From Luzula sylvatica (lineage: Eukaryota; Streptophyta; Magnoliopsida; Poales; Juncaceae), in contig OX326961.1 of assembly GCA_946800325.1 (NCBI GenBank), forward strand, positions 36,103,043 through 36,167,042: a stretch of DNA of 64,000 nucleotides, given 5' to 3'. The notes beneath the pieces are model-generated. The model did not search any database. It was not told the origin of the DNA and saw nothing but the letters and a program-made list of their open reading frames with translations. Position numbers and translations under genes: made by a program. Each line of letters opens with the position of its first letter. Within the stretch, counting starts at the first letter, position 1. This document shows positions 22,291 to 33,042 of the stretch, in pieces.

Positions 22291-24985
22291 AAGTGTTTTG
22301 GGTAATAAAATTGTTTCGTCTCTAAATTTTACATTTAATATGAGGACTTGCCATAACTATTCAAATTTACTCACCTCCTTATTTTGCACTTATCTTTGAG
22401 CCTCCTCATGAAGCCACATCATCATTCTTATCATGATTATTAACCATTAGATTGTGTGATGTGGCTTCATCATATGCATTGATATTATATTTGATCAATT
22501 AAGACATGCATTTTCTATGATTATTTTTAAGTATTAATTTGAATAATTAGATGTAGTGATGTGGTTTAATCTCAGTCATTAATTTTGTTAGATTTTTTGA
22601 AGATCATATTTTGTATAGTCATTTATGTGTCATTATTTTACACCATGTTTTAAGTATTCTTAGAAAGTCACATCATCCTACATTAATTATGTGGCCTATT
22701 ATTATTGGTTAGAATCATATTAGACCAAGTCTTATCAATTGTTTAACATTTCATATAAGATTACATGATTAAATGTGAATGCAATGGAATATGAAAAATT
22801 TATATATGAAATAATAATAATTCAATACGTAATATTATAAAACATACGACATATATTAGTATTATTTTATAAATTTAATTTTATAAACCCATTAAATATA
22901 TTCATTTTAATTTTCTCTCTATTTAGACATCCATATTAGCATAGTTCATACATACCTTTTTCATAATTTCAATTTGTAAATATATTATGTAAGAAAATAC
23001 AATGCAAAAAAATACATATTTACATAATAGATTTTTAATAATTTTATTTGCATCATTGAATTTTTAAGTATTATTATTATTCTATATATATTTTAAGTTA
23101 TAATAATACGAATCTCATATAATACTAAGTAGATTATATTTTTTGTTTTTAAGAAAACAAAACTTTTTCAAAACTTATAAACACCTATCAAATTGTATTG
23201 TTATTTTACAAAATCTAAAATAAAAAAAATCATATGATACAAAATGTATTTATGTTTATTATAAATTAAATTTTGATATTATTTATTAAATTACTTGCAC
23301 TATTAAATTTTATATTATTTTATATTTTTCATTTCATTTTGAATCAACAAAAAATATTACTAATGTGTTACTACATATGTTGTATGATTCATTATGTTAA
23401 TACTTGATATTGTATGAAATATTGTGAACAATGATATACTATTTGTTGTTATATTTTTTCGTAAAATTGTATTATATCTTATTCTTATATATTATCATAT
23501 CGTGACACTAATATAAGTATTATTATTTGATTAAAAAAATGAGATTTTTTATTATCATAATGTAAAATAATTGTAAAACATATTAATAATCATAGATAAA
23601 TGAATTCAAATAACTTTATTTTAAGATGATATTATTAATATTATCATACAAATATATAATTGTATTGCAATGAAAAACATATTTTACATGCTCGCCGCGT
23701 AGCGCGAGTATTCTCCTAGTGTAATTCAAATTTTTTGTGTAATAAAATTGTTTCGGCCATGAATTTTACATTTATAGGAGGGATTGTCATAACTATTCAA
23801 ATGTAACTTGAATTTTTTGTGTAATAAAATTGTTTCGGCTCTGAATTTCACATTTAATAGGAGGACTTGCCATAACTAATCAAATTTAACTCGATTTTTT
23901 TGTGTAACAAAATTATTCCGGCTTTGAATTTTACATTTAATAGGAGGGCTTGTCATAACTATTCAAATGTAACTCGATTTTTTTGTGTACTAAAATTGTT
24001 TCGGATCTGAATTCTGCATTTAATAGAAGGGCTTGCCTTGCCATAACTATTTAAATGTGACTCGAATTTTTTGTGTAAACAAATTATTTTGGTTATGAAT
24101 TTTACATTTAATAGGAGGACTTGCCATAACTATTCAAATGTAACTCGAATGTTTTGTTTAATAAAATTGTTTTTGCTCTGAATTTTACATTTTATAGGAG
24201 GGCATGCCATATATAACTATTCAAATGTAACTCGATTTTTTGTGTAATAAAATTGTTTCGATTCTGAATTTTACATTTAATAGGAGGGCTTTCCATAACT
24301 ATTCAAATGTAACTCAAATTTTTAGTGTAATAAAATTGTTTCGGCTATGTATTTTACTTTTAATAGGAGGGCTTGCCATAACTATTCAAATGTAACTCAA
24401 TTTTTTTTGTATAGCAAAACTGTTTCGGCTCTGAACTTTACATTTAATCAGAGGATTTGCCATAACTATTAAAATGTAACTCGATTTTATGTGTCATAAA
24501 ATTGTTCCGGCTCTGCATTTTACATTTAATATGAGCGCTTGGCATAACTATTCAAATGTAACTCGAATATTTTGTGTAATAAAATTGTTTCGGCTCTGAA
24601 TTTTACATTTAATAGGAGGGCTTTCCATAACTATTCAAATGTAACTCTAATTTTTTGTGTAATAAAATTGTTCCGGCTCTGAATTTCACATTTAATAGGA
24701 GGGCTTTCCATAAACTATTCAAATGTAACTCTAATTGTTTGTGTAATAAAATTGTTTCGGCTCTAAATTTTACATTTAATTGGAGGGCTTGCCACAACTA
24801 TTCAAATGTAACTCGAATTGTTTGTGTAATAAAATTGTTTCACCTCTGAATTTTATATTTAATAGGAGGGCTTGCAATAACTATTCAAATGTAACTCGAT
24901 TTTTTGTGTAATAAAATTGTTTCGGCTCTGAATTATACATTTAATTGGAGGATTTGTCATAACTATCCAAATGTGACTAGAATTT
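22291..24985. repeat. about 83-bp satellite, about 16 units, interrupted by a Helitron
   Basis: Units contain gtgtaataaaattgtttcgg, ctgaattttacatttaatag and gagggcttgccataactatt. Measured spacings between successive units are 83 and 84. One worn unit lies at 22291-22365 and about fifteen at 23720-24985; the gap between is the Helitron at 22366-23719. Unit divergence is roughly 5-15 percent, so the array is not freshly homogenised. Short frames across it are shadows of the repeat. Confidence 0.88.
22366..23719 (+). mobile_element. 1.35-kb non-autonomous Helitron, copy 1
   Basis: The 3' end has a GC-rich hairpin (ctcgccgcgtagcgcgag) about ten bases before the terminal ctag, followed by T, the Helitron pattern (CTRR, inserted between A and T). 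Joining the flanks restores a continuous satellite unit (...ttcaaa + tgtaa...), which fixes the 5' end at tttactcacc. That is not the canonical TC start. The copy at 59240-60587 has the same ends and nearly the same length. The interior is AT-rich with gatgtggc phrases in both orientations and codes for nothing. Confidence 0.8.
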
Positions 24986-26639
24986 TTACGTTTGATACAC
25001 TAACAAATTTATTTCATTGTTAAGTGTTGATTTTCGGTGTACAAACTCAGTTTTAATTTTTTGTATTTTCTGAATATTGTAAACAGAAGAAAATAGAGAT
25101 TGATGTGACAATCCATTGAAATAGAGTGGTAAGTGATTTTTTTAAACCTCTTCTTAAGGGTTATCGTTTTCAATAGTTTGCCCACTTTTTAGTTAAAACC
25201 TGCAATATTTTTTTGAAAAATTGTCTTATGTCTAAGATGTTATAAATTATTTATTTTTAAATAAAATCAAGAAGGGGTAACAAAGTGGGATTTCGGAAGG
25301 AGGATTTTTACTTATAATTACTAGTTGTTTTTTTTTTTGAAAGAGTATAATTACTAGTTGTTATCAACACGTTGATGCGGACGTAGGTATGTTGACAATT
25401 TGTTTAAATTTTTTTCTCGCAAATAATTAAAAATCCTTGAGTATGATAACCTAAATACTCACTTGATGAGTATTTTAGTATTACTCATATTTCAAATATT
25501 ATGAACCAATTTCCACAATTAAATCTTGAAAGAATTTTGTTGGAAATATATAATTTCATGAAATCAAAAAATTTAGTTACGATATTAACATAATCATGAG
25601 CTAAATTTAAAACTTCGTCAATTTAATGACTCCATATGAAAGAACACGAGTTCAATGACCAATTTGATCCATTAAACTTTCAGTTATTTGCTATGTTGCG
25701 CGGATACTCCAAAAAATTGACAAAAATGAAAATGAATGACCAACTAGGATGATTAATTGAATAGTTAGATATTTAGTTCAACACAGGTTATTTGAAATGG
25801 TCAAGGTTATTTAATTTTGACAAATTTGTAATCTATTGACAAAATGAAAAATTATAAGTTTAATGATTAATTGAATAGTTAGATATTTAGTTACTAAAAA
25901 TTGTCATATCGATCAAATTTGAACAAACAGCAAGTTCAGTAACAAAATGAAACATTTACGTGTGACTTATTTAGACAATTAAATGTTTTATGATTATAAT
26001 TTGACAGACTGGAAAAAAAAAAAATTAGTGTAGACAATTAAACATTGAACTAAAAAGTTAGTAGAACTGATCCAATTTGGAAAAATACAAGAATTAAATG
26101 ACATAACTAGGATGATTATACATTCGAGTAACCAATTTGGAGAATTAAACATTGAGTGGCAGATTTTTAATAAAATGATATAATAACAAGTCAAAAATTA
26201 AGTGAAAACATTGATAAACTAAAATGAATGACTAGTTTGTACAATCAAATTTTTAATAACCAAATTTTGATAGAGTCGTCTAACTAAGACAAAAATCAAA
26301 CAATTAAATTTGAATGACTAATTTAATGAAAATCAACGCAATGATCTATTCTAGCCAAATAAAACTTTTATTTAAAACGTAGAGACAATTGAGAGTCGAG
26401 AGACTAATTTGCATATTTAAACATCTAAATGATTAAAATTTGAAAAAAGAAGAGGTAAATTTTAGACAAATCAAATCAAATGTTTATTAACAAGAAGGAA
26501 ACGATTATAAATTGACCGACTAAGTGAGTAAAACTTGACGTAATATTCTAATGTGAAAAATTTAAGAAATTGGGAAAAAAAAAAATTGGGTAACTAAAAT
26601 TGTTCTCCCTTTAAATAGCGAATGTTTTTGAGCTCTCAC
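24986..26639. other. AT-rich DNA with dispersed short phrases
   Basis: No gene. From about 25,620 to 26,560 variants of phrases such as gactaattt, gacaattaaa and aatttgg(a/c)caa recur irregularly, as in old degraded repeat DNA. Similar phrases resume at 27,200, on the other side of the Helitron end at 27,148, so this is probably one older region interrupted by that insertion. Confidence 0.5.
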
Positions 26640-27148
26640 ATTGAGCCACCTTATCTTTGACTTTCTATCACACATATTAATATTTATATAATTTCCATAT
26701 TTATTTTATGATTTGATTATATCCATTAATTTATATCATGTATCCATTAATTTATATCATGTTTTCATATTTATTGTATGATTTCATATTTATTTTGTGA
26801 TTTGATATTCATTAATTTCTATCATGCTTTACGCATTGAATAATTTTTTCATATTTGTTTTGTGCTATTCATTAATTTATTTTATGATATGATTTCATAT
26901 TTATTTTGTGATTTCATTAATTTATAGCATGCCTTACGCATTTAATAATTTTCATATTTTTTTGTGATATTCATTAATTTATTTTATGACATTATATCAA
27001 ATTACACATTTAATAATTTTCATATTGATTTTATGATATTTTTTCTGTAAACATAACAAATAACAATTAATAAGTGAATACACAATTTTTTATCTAATAC
27101 AAACAATTACATTAAAAATTCGCAGCGAAGCGCGGACAAATTTCCTAG
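26640..27148 (+). mobile_element. Helitron 3' end, start uncertain
   Basis: A GC-rich hairpin (cgcagcgaagcgcgg, 27121-27135) stands ten bases before ctag at 27145-27148, followed by T, matching the 3' end of the two 1.35-kb Helitrons. The body is AT-rich with repeated tttatttt(a/g)tgat phrases. The start given is a guess: the phrase ccttatctttga at about 26,650 resembles the 5' region of the other copies. Confidence 0.55.
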
Positions 27149-27892
27149 TACATATAGATATAGTGTGATTTGGAAAAATCCAAACTTAGCAACAACATGA
27201 AGACTTGAGCAAAGTTGAGAAGCTGATTTGGACAATTAAACGTTGAGTGAACATTTTTGTTTTTGAAAGAATGATATAATTTAAACAAAAGAACATGCAG
27301 TCGCATTCTACTTACTACTTACTACTTACTAGTAATTATACATTTTAGATGAAAAATTGTTATCCGTACATTTCTCCATATGACAACTACATAAGCCGAA
27401 TGTAAGACGTGATTGGAACTAAAGATGTTCTATGTAACATCAATTTCTAGCTAGTACTACTTAGAACGAGATTATTTTGGGCTTAATCGTTGAAGTGGTT
27501 CTTTCTTGAGAAAACTAGGTTTTTCTTCAGGTTACGAAGGAATTTTTTTGCAAGATAGCGGAGGCAGTTATCAATAATATTTTACTAGTATGGTTTCGAA
27601 GAAGGTTTCAATGAGTTCACAGACTAAGAAATAGAAGAAAATGATTAGATTCACATAATGTGTTTTCCTTAGTTTGCTTTAGTGAGAATATGTTTCATTG
27701 TTCAAGTGTTTGTCGAAATGTTCATTTATGAATGAAAAGTTGGGCATGAAAACAAGTATGCATATATGCTTTGTGTGCATTAACCTTTTTCTAGGACTTA
27801 TGTTCAGGGAACATCGAATTGTTATGAATAGTTTGGTAACAAGTGATATTTTCTTAACAATGAACGGTTTTCATGGTATGTAAGGTTTTATT
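27149..27892. other. AT-rich DNA, nothing recognised
   Basis: No coding or RNA feature is supported. A frame of about 60 residues at 27,698 has no recognisable family and no codon-like bias. Confidence 0.45.
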
Positions 27893-28990
27893 TAGAGGTG
27901 AAAATCGGACGGGTAGGATCGGGTTCGAGCCGGGTCATTTCAGATTCGTATCATTTTGGTTTGCGGATTATACATATCATCGGATCTTTTGGGCCACGGG
28001 TCATTCGGTTTCGGATCGTTTCGATTTCGGATCGTCTCGATTTTCGGATCGTTCGGTTCCGGGTCATTTCGGTTTTCTGGTCACTCAGTTCTGAATCGAG
28101 CATAAAGGTTTTTGTGATATACTTTCTTACATGAGTAATGATTTATTCTAGGTTCCGGGTCATTCGGTTCCGGATCATTTGTTGTGTGATCAACTTTGCA
28201 TCGAGAATTTGTTGTTGTGTGGTGGTGACTTTTTTCATATTAGGTGATGCGCAAATATTTGAATCTTAAAGTTCACGAAGGATTGTTTTTTTATAAATGA
28301 ATCTCTTCGCAAGATAAGAGGAAATGTTAAGAACACTAAGGGTTCTGACGCTAGAAAAAATAAATTTAATGAATGTGTGAAAGAATGTGGCGTGGATAAC
28401 TCGAAAGGGTTGTGGCTTGATGTAGTTACCATGTGAAATTATACATTCTTATTGATTGATAGGGACTTATTGAATAAGATTGTGTTTGCTAATTTCCATA
28501 GGAATAATAAAAATTATAAACATTATCTCTCAAACGAGGAGTGGTGAAAAATTGAGAAAATTCATAATATTCTAGAACAATTTTATGAAACTACAAATCT
28601 ATTTTCCGGTACGAAATATCCTACGTCTAATTTGTATTTTATAAATGTTTGGAAGAATCAACTATGTTGGTAAAAATTGCTCGAAAGTCTGACGAGGATT
28701 TGAAAAAAAATGACGGAAAGAATAAAAATAAAATTTGATAAATATTGGAATGACTATACTCCAATTCTTTCGCTCGGTATAATTTTAATCCACGTTACAA
28801 ATTGAAATTTGTGGAGTATGCTTATAAAAGATTTGGTGATAATATCAAGTGGATGGATATCAAAAATATTCAATATAATTTGTTCGAAGAGTACGATAAA
28901 GGTGTTTCTTCTTGGTGTCAATTGGTATGAGACAATGATAATTTTCGGTCTAATCATCGGCGACTTGATGACGATATTAATGTAAGTTTT
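27893..28990 (+). mobile_element. relic of a hAT element related to the one at 30046-44701
   Basis: It begins tagaggtgaaaatcgg, close to the terminus tagaggtggcaatcgg of the larger hAT. The next about 250 bases are an array of ttcggatcgttt and gggtcattcgg phrases, the same kind of subterminal repeat as in the larger element. A broken transposase segment follows. The opposite end was not found, so the right border is only where homology stops. Confidence 0.7.
28290..28985 (+). pseudogene. hAT transposase fragment
   Basis: Plus-strand translation in shifting frames gives blocks that align with the transposase at 39,700-40,440 on the minus strand, such as ARKNKFNECVKECGVD, LSNEEW, FYETTNLFSGTKYPTSNLYF, FDKYWNDYTPIL and IKWMDIK. 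Several stop codons and at least two frame changes break it; for example, the conserved region after LWLDV runs into TGA. The N-terminal BED finger and the C-terminal dimerisation domain are absent. It is dead and clearly older than its relative. Confidence 0.85.
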
Positions 28991-29599
28991 ACAATTATTA
29001 TTTTATATATTAAAAATATGCATTATTGAAAGACCTTTATCAAAAAAGTAAGTTTTACAATTATTATAATTCTTGTAAATTGGAGTCACTGAATCATTGA
29101 AAATTCTTAATACATTATCAAAAATATACATTATAAGATATTACTATATTAGTGTAAGTCTAATGCATTATATTTCTATGAGTGTATTATCTTTCCTAAA
29201 ATGCATTTTCAGTGATATTGAGTGTATTATCATTCATAAATTGTATTATATTTGTTTAATAATTTCATGTTGGTTCAAATTTTCTGTTGTTTGATTACCT
29301 CAAAACAATGTCGATACTACTAATCAAATTGTGTAAGTGTCACTTGTAGAAGATATAGGTATGGCCCGCAAACGAGATCAAAAGGAGAAACAAACACATA
29401 GGCAAACGAGAGCACTTGAACAAGAGCCAAAGACCATCAAGGTCATTAACGAAGATTCAAGACATCGAAGAATCAAGACGACGGAAAAAGGAAAAGGCGG
29501 AAGTATTCGCTCAATTGAAGAAATCAAGACGTCGAAAACTTTCGCGAGTTGGGATATCGTACTCTCACAAAAATAACCTATAGGTATCCCTAAACTCAT
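28991..29599 (+). other. unassigned DNA with one 79-residue frame
   Basis: The frame 29337-29576 is rich in Lys, Arg, Glu and Gln and starts MSLVEDIGMARKRDQKEK. I recognise no family. It directly precedes an LTR-like promoter region, so it may be the worn 3' coding end of another retroelement; that is a guess. Confidence 0.3.
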
Positions 29600-29967
29600 T
29601 TAGGAATTATTAAGCTCAACTTAAACACACCGAAACCTTCATGCAAATGCTGAGTAAACTTATAGTGAGTATTCCGTTCATACGGGCCATTCATGCGTCT
29701 GAACGGAATCAAACACACCGAAACCTTCCGTTCAGGCGGAACACGAATGTGTCTGAACGGAAGATTCATAATTCGAATGATTACGCTGTAACGGTTAGTT
29801 TGACTTATGTTCCGTCCAGACGGAACATACATAATTGCTAAGTAATGGGAGGGGACTATGTGTTCTATAAATAGAATCCCTCCATTGTTTCTCTCTCTAA
29901 CTCTTCCATAATTTTTCGAACTAAACAATAAAGAAAAACTCTAGCCTAGTATTTTTGAGCTTAATTC
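29600..29967 (+). mobile_element. LTR-like promoter fragment
   Basis: It contains a TATA box (ctataaatag, about 29,858), a downstream ctctctcta pyrimidine block and an aataaa at 29,929, in the order expected for U3-R-U5. Upstream of the TATA (29,662-29,826) stand several inverted CCGTT/AACGG-type motifs such as ttccgttcaggcggaa, laid out like the array in the old family A LTR at 45,917-46,235. LTR borders were not found. Confidence 0.4.
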
Positions 29968-30059
29968 TGAAGAAAATACAGTTTTGGATCAACGGTAAAA
30001 GTGTACATATAAGGATATATGAACATGGATGTTCATGGGTAGGGGTAGAGCTGGCAAAA

Positions 30060-30425
30060 AATGACCCGACCCGAAAAAATGACCCGACCCGCCCGAACCC
30101 GAACCCGACCCGACCCGACAAATGTTGAATAGTCAACGACCCGAACCCGAAACCGAACCGAACCCGAATGACCCGAAATGAAACCGAACCCGAATGACCC
30201 GAACCCGAGAACGAACCGAACCCGAATGACCCGAACCCGAAAGCGAACCGAACCCGTACCCGAAATCGACCCGAACCCGAATGACCCGAACCCGAAATCG
30301 ACCCGAAACCCGAATGACCCGAATCCGAAATCGAACCGAACCCGAATGACCGGAACCCGAAATCGAACCGAACCCGAATGACCCGAACCTGAAATTGAAC
30401 CGAACCTTAAATGATCTGGAATTCA
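30060..30425. repeat. left subterminal repeat array of the hAT
   Basis: Repeats of cccgaatgacccgaac and cgaaatcgaaccgaac; dozens of GACCCGA cores. Low-complexity frames on both strands (Arg/Pro/Asn or Gly/Ser/Val-rich) are artefacts of the array. Confidence 0.9.
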
Positions 30426-31124
30426 AGATACACGCAAATGGTCTGCATGAAAAATTTATTTTTCTATATAATTGTCTTGTAATAATTGATATTAAAATAT
30501 AGAATTTATAAAATAATATATCACGTAATTTTTAATCTTGTGCATTTGTGTGTATATTGAATATTTGTTTGAGATGCCAAAAAATTTAACATCCAACATA
30601 CATGAATCCATCATAAATTCTACTAATATTTTACATCAAAGTATAAATACAATAAATAGACGATAACGTAAATATTACTTAAATTTATAGCAACATATAG
30701 ATTCGAAGAACAAGTAGCTCAACAATCATTCAAAAGCTAATTCACCATTACAAGAAAAACATTAGTAATTATCCAAATAAAATTCAGTATAACAAAATTA
30801 TAGTCATATTTACAAAATCCATCCATCTTTAAAGTTTCAAATATCTGAAAATAAAAATTAAAAATCACAATGTTAGGAAAACAATATTGACTAACGATTA
30901 ATAATTATAATTACCTCACTAGTTAATAGATAATTTGGATAACTCAATACTTATGTCTTCTCCAATAATTTCTTCCACCATGATAGAACTATCTATTATG
31001 CAAAAAAACACATTACCATATATTTCCATAACTTAACAAATAAATAGAAAAATATAAATTTAGTACAATTTTCAATTTCAAATATATTTTGTTAATATCT
31101 TATTGAAATTTCAAATATTGTTAT

Positions 31125-31740
31125 TGTAGGATTACGCATACGATATTAGAGTATGCAGCGGAATTATTCACGCATGCGTAACCTAATTCTACCCTGGATC
31201 ACACTCGAAAAACACCGAAAAAGGAAGAGTAATCAGAATTTTACCTCGTACAAGTTAGTACGTGATGCCTTCTTCTCCAGATCTCATGAACCTTCTCCAA
31301 GGATGCTTTTGCACTCCCTCTACTTGTGTCCACCTCGATTTCGTCTGATCAGAACCGCCAACACCGTTCTAGTCGGTGTCACGATTATTTCTCTCAAAGT
31401 TTTGCTCAAAAACTCTCTCTCGAAATTCAACAGATCTCTCTTAGTATTATAGAAAAATTGAAAATATTTGGCGGCCAGAATTAGGTCAAAATTCGGCAGC
31501 CTTAGGAGAGAGAAAATGGAAATCTGAATATATATTTATAGGCAAAATTAGGTCAGGATTTAATAGGCCGAAATTAGGTTAAATAAAGATTAATTATCTG
31601 AATGGGCCCGAATTAGGATAAAGCCTAATTTTCTGAAATTAGGTTAAATCTCTAATAATATTAACGGCCCAATTCTGACTGCAAATTTGCCTATTTATAT
31701 AAATTCTTCCAAGTTAATTCTTAAGCCATATTTTCTTTCA
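31125..31740 (-). repeat. 3' LTR of copia C (616 bp)
   Basis: Reads TGAAAG...CTACA on the minus strand. It has the same length as the other LTR; I count three substitutions between them (near 31,218, 31,284 and 31,438). Confidence 0.95.
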
Positions 31741-31753
31741 AACTCCCTCTTGG
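31741..31753 (-). promoter_or_regulatory. polypurine tract of copia C
   Basis: Minus strand CCAAGAGGGAGTT immediately before the 3' LTR; primes plus-strand synthesis in the copia cycle. Confidence 0.75.
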
Positions 31754-33042
31754 ATTAAGACTTAATCAACTTGGCCATATGTCCAACATATGTCGTGAGA
31801 TCTAATCACACGTGATTTCATTTTGTTTGTCCAACAAACGTATTTTGAGCATTATTTTGAGAATCCGATATGTTACGAAATCTTGGTGTGACCGTTGTAG
31901 GTTCGTCTAAGACTGGCAGTGGATATGGTAGCAATCCACAAGGTATTGCGAGCACTAGACTGCCGTTAATACCTACCCAGAATTAGCACGAAAAAGGTGG
32001 AGAACACCTTTACGAAGATGGAGTACATCTTCATACCTAGCTCAGATAAGTGTTACTAATCCTCTTGTTCGCGATATCTTCCGATCAAAAGAGTCATGGT
32101 GAAGCCTAAGACTTCAAGTCATCATCTATTCTTTTTGATCAGATATACTCTTTTCCCGATAAGAATTAGATTGATAATTACAATGCGAACTCCATGAGTT
32201 CCATCGAGCTTGGCCAAGCATTTCATCAATCTCAATTCAATCGAGGGGCCCGAGAGATATCTCCCTCTATCCTTTTTCAAGTCTAGAAAGGAACAATTCC
32301 TATCTTGCAACCTCGCATCCTTTGCCTATGCTAAAAACAATACCCAATATTAATCTCTGCTACACAGTTACGCGTAGGGTTAATTATATTAAAGCATTGT
32401 CTTTTCACATACTAGGTATCCGTGAGATCACTCAAGTATGAAGAACCAAAACACACTATCTGGATATTAATTCATCTCCAATGACTCTAACCATGTCACA
32501 AACTCATATAGTGGTCAGTCCAATATACGACGCCGCGTATATCCATATTCTAGAATCGACGCTACCGTCTCAGATCAGTAAAACCTGATCATCTCATCTA
32601 CGAATATGCCAGTGTATGTAAAAGTCTCCATTCAGTGAATGGACTACCTGGTTCAAACCTATGAACAACTTTATACATGAGGGACGTTTTAGAATTATAT
32701 TCGTTCCATTTAGTGGTTTTACTATCATTCAGTTGATGAATCAATATGCCAGACTATGGCCATGCAACATATTATTCTCAACTTACTCGATGCACTAAAC
32801 TAGAATAAAATTCAAGGTCTATCCGATTATTATAATCGAATAACCTCTCACACACTTTCTTGTTATTTAAAATTTTTTGAAATATGAAGGTTTAGGTCAT
32901 ATGATGAATAATAATATAAATATCTGTCTCATAAACAAATACAATCCCAATAACACGCCTAGGGCATAATAAATGTTCTCCCACTTGCACTAGGCAGATC
33001 AAATCCCCTTATACAATAAGAAACATAAATAAAACACCCAAA
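31754..33042 (-). other. long non-coding 3' region of copia C
   Basis: About 1.3 kb between the pol stop and the polypurine tract without a meaningful frame. A second purine tract, AAGTGGGAGAAC, lies near 32,977-32,988 just after pol, where many copia elements have their functional tract. The region may have been captured, or the LTR may once have begun there. Confidence 0.6.

Noticed and set aside
24609..24849. Frames on both strands with internally repeated peptides
   Set aside because: They are the 83-bp satellite read as protein; units differ in length by one or two bases so the frame is not kept across the array.
29337..29576. 79-residue Lys/Glu/Arg-rich frame as a gene
   Set aside because: No recognisable family, no splice or promoter context other than retroelement remnants; not called as a gene.
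30133..30426. Overlapping frames of about 100 residues on both strands (Gly/Ser/Val or Arg/Pro/Asn-rich); the same again at 44260-44700
   Set aside because: They exist only because GACCCGAA repeats lack stops in several frames; no domain and no start context.
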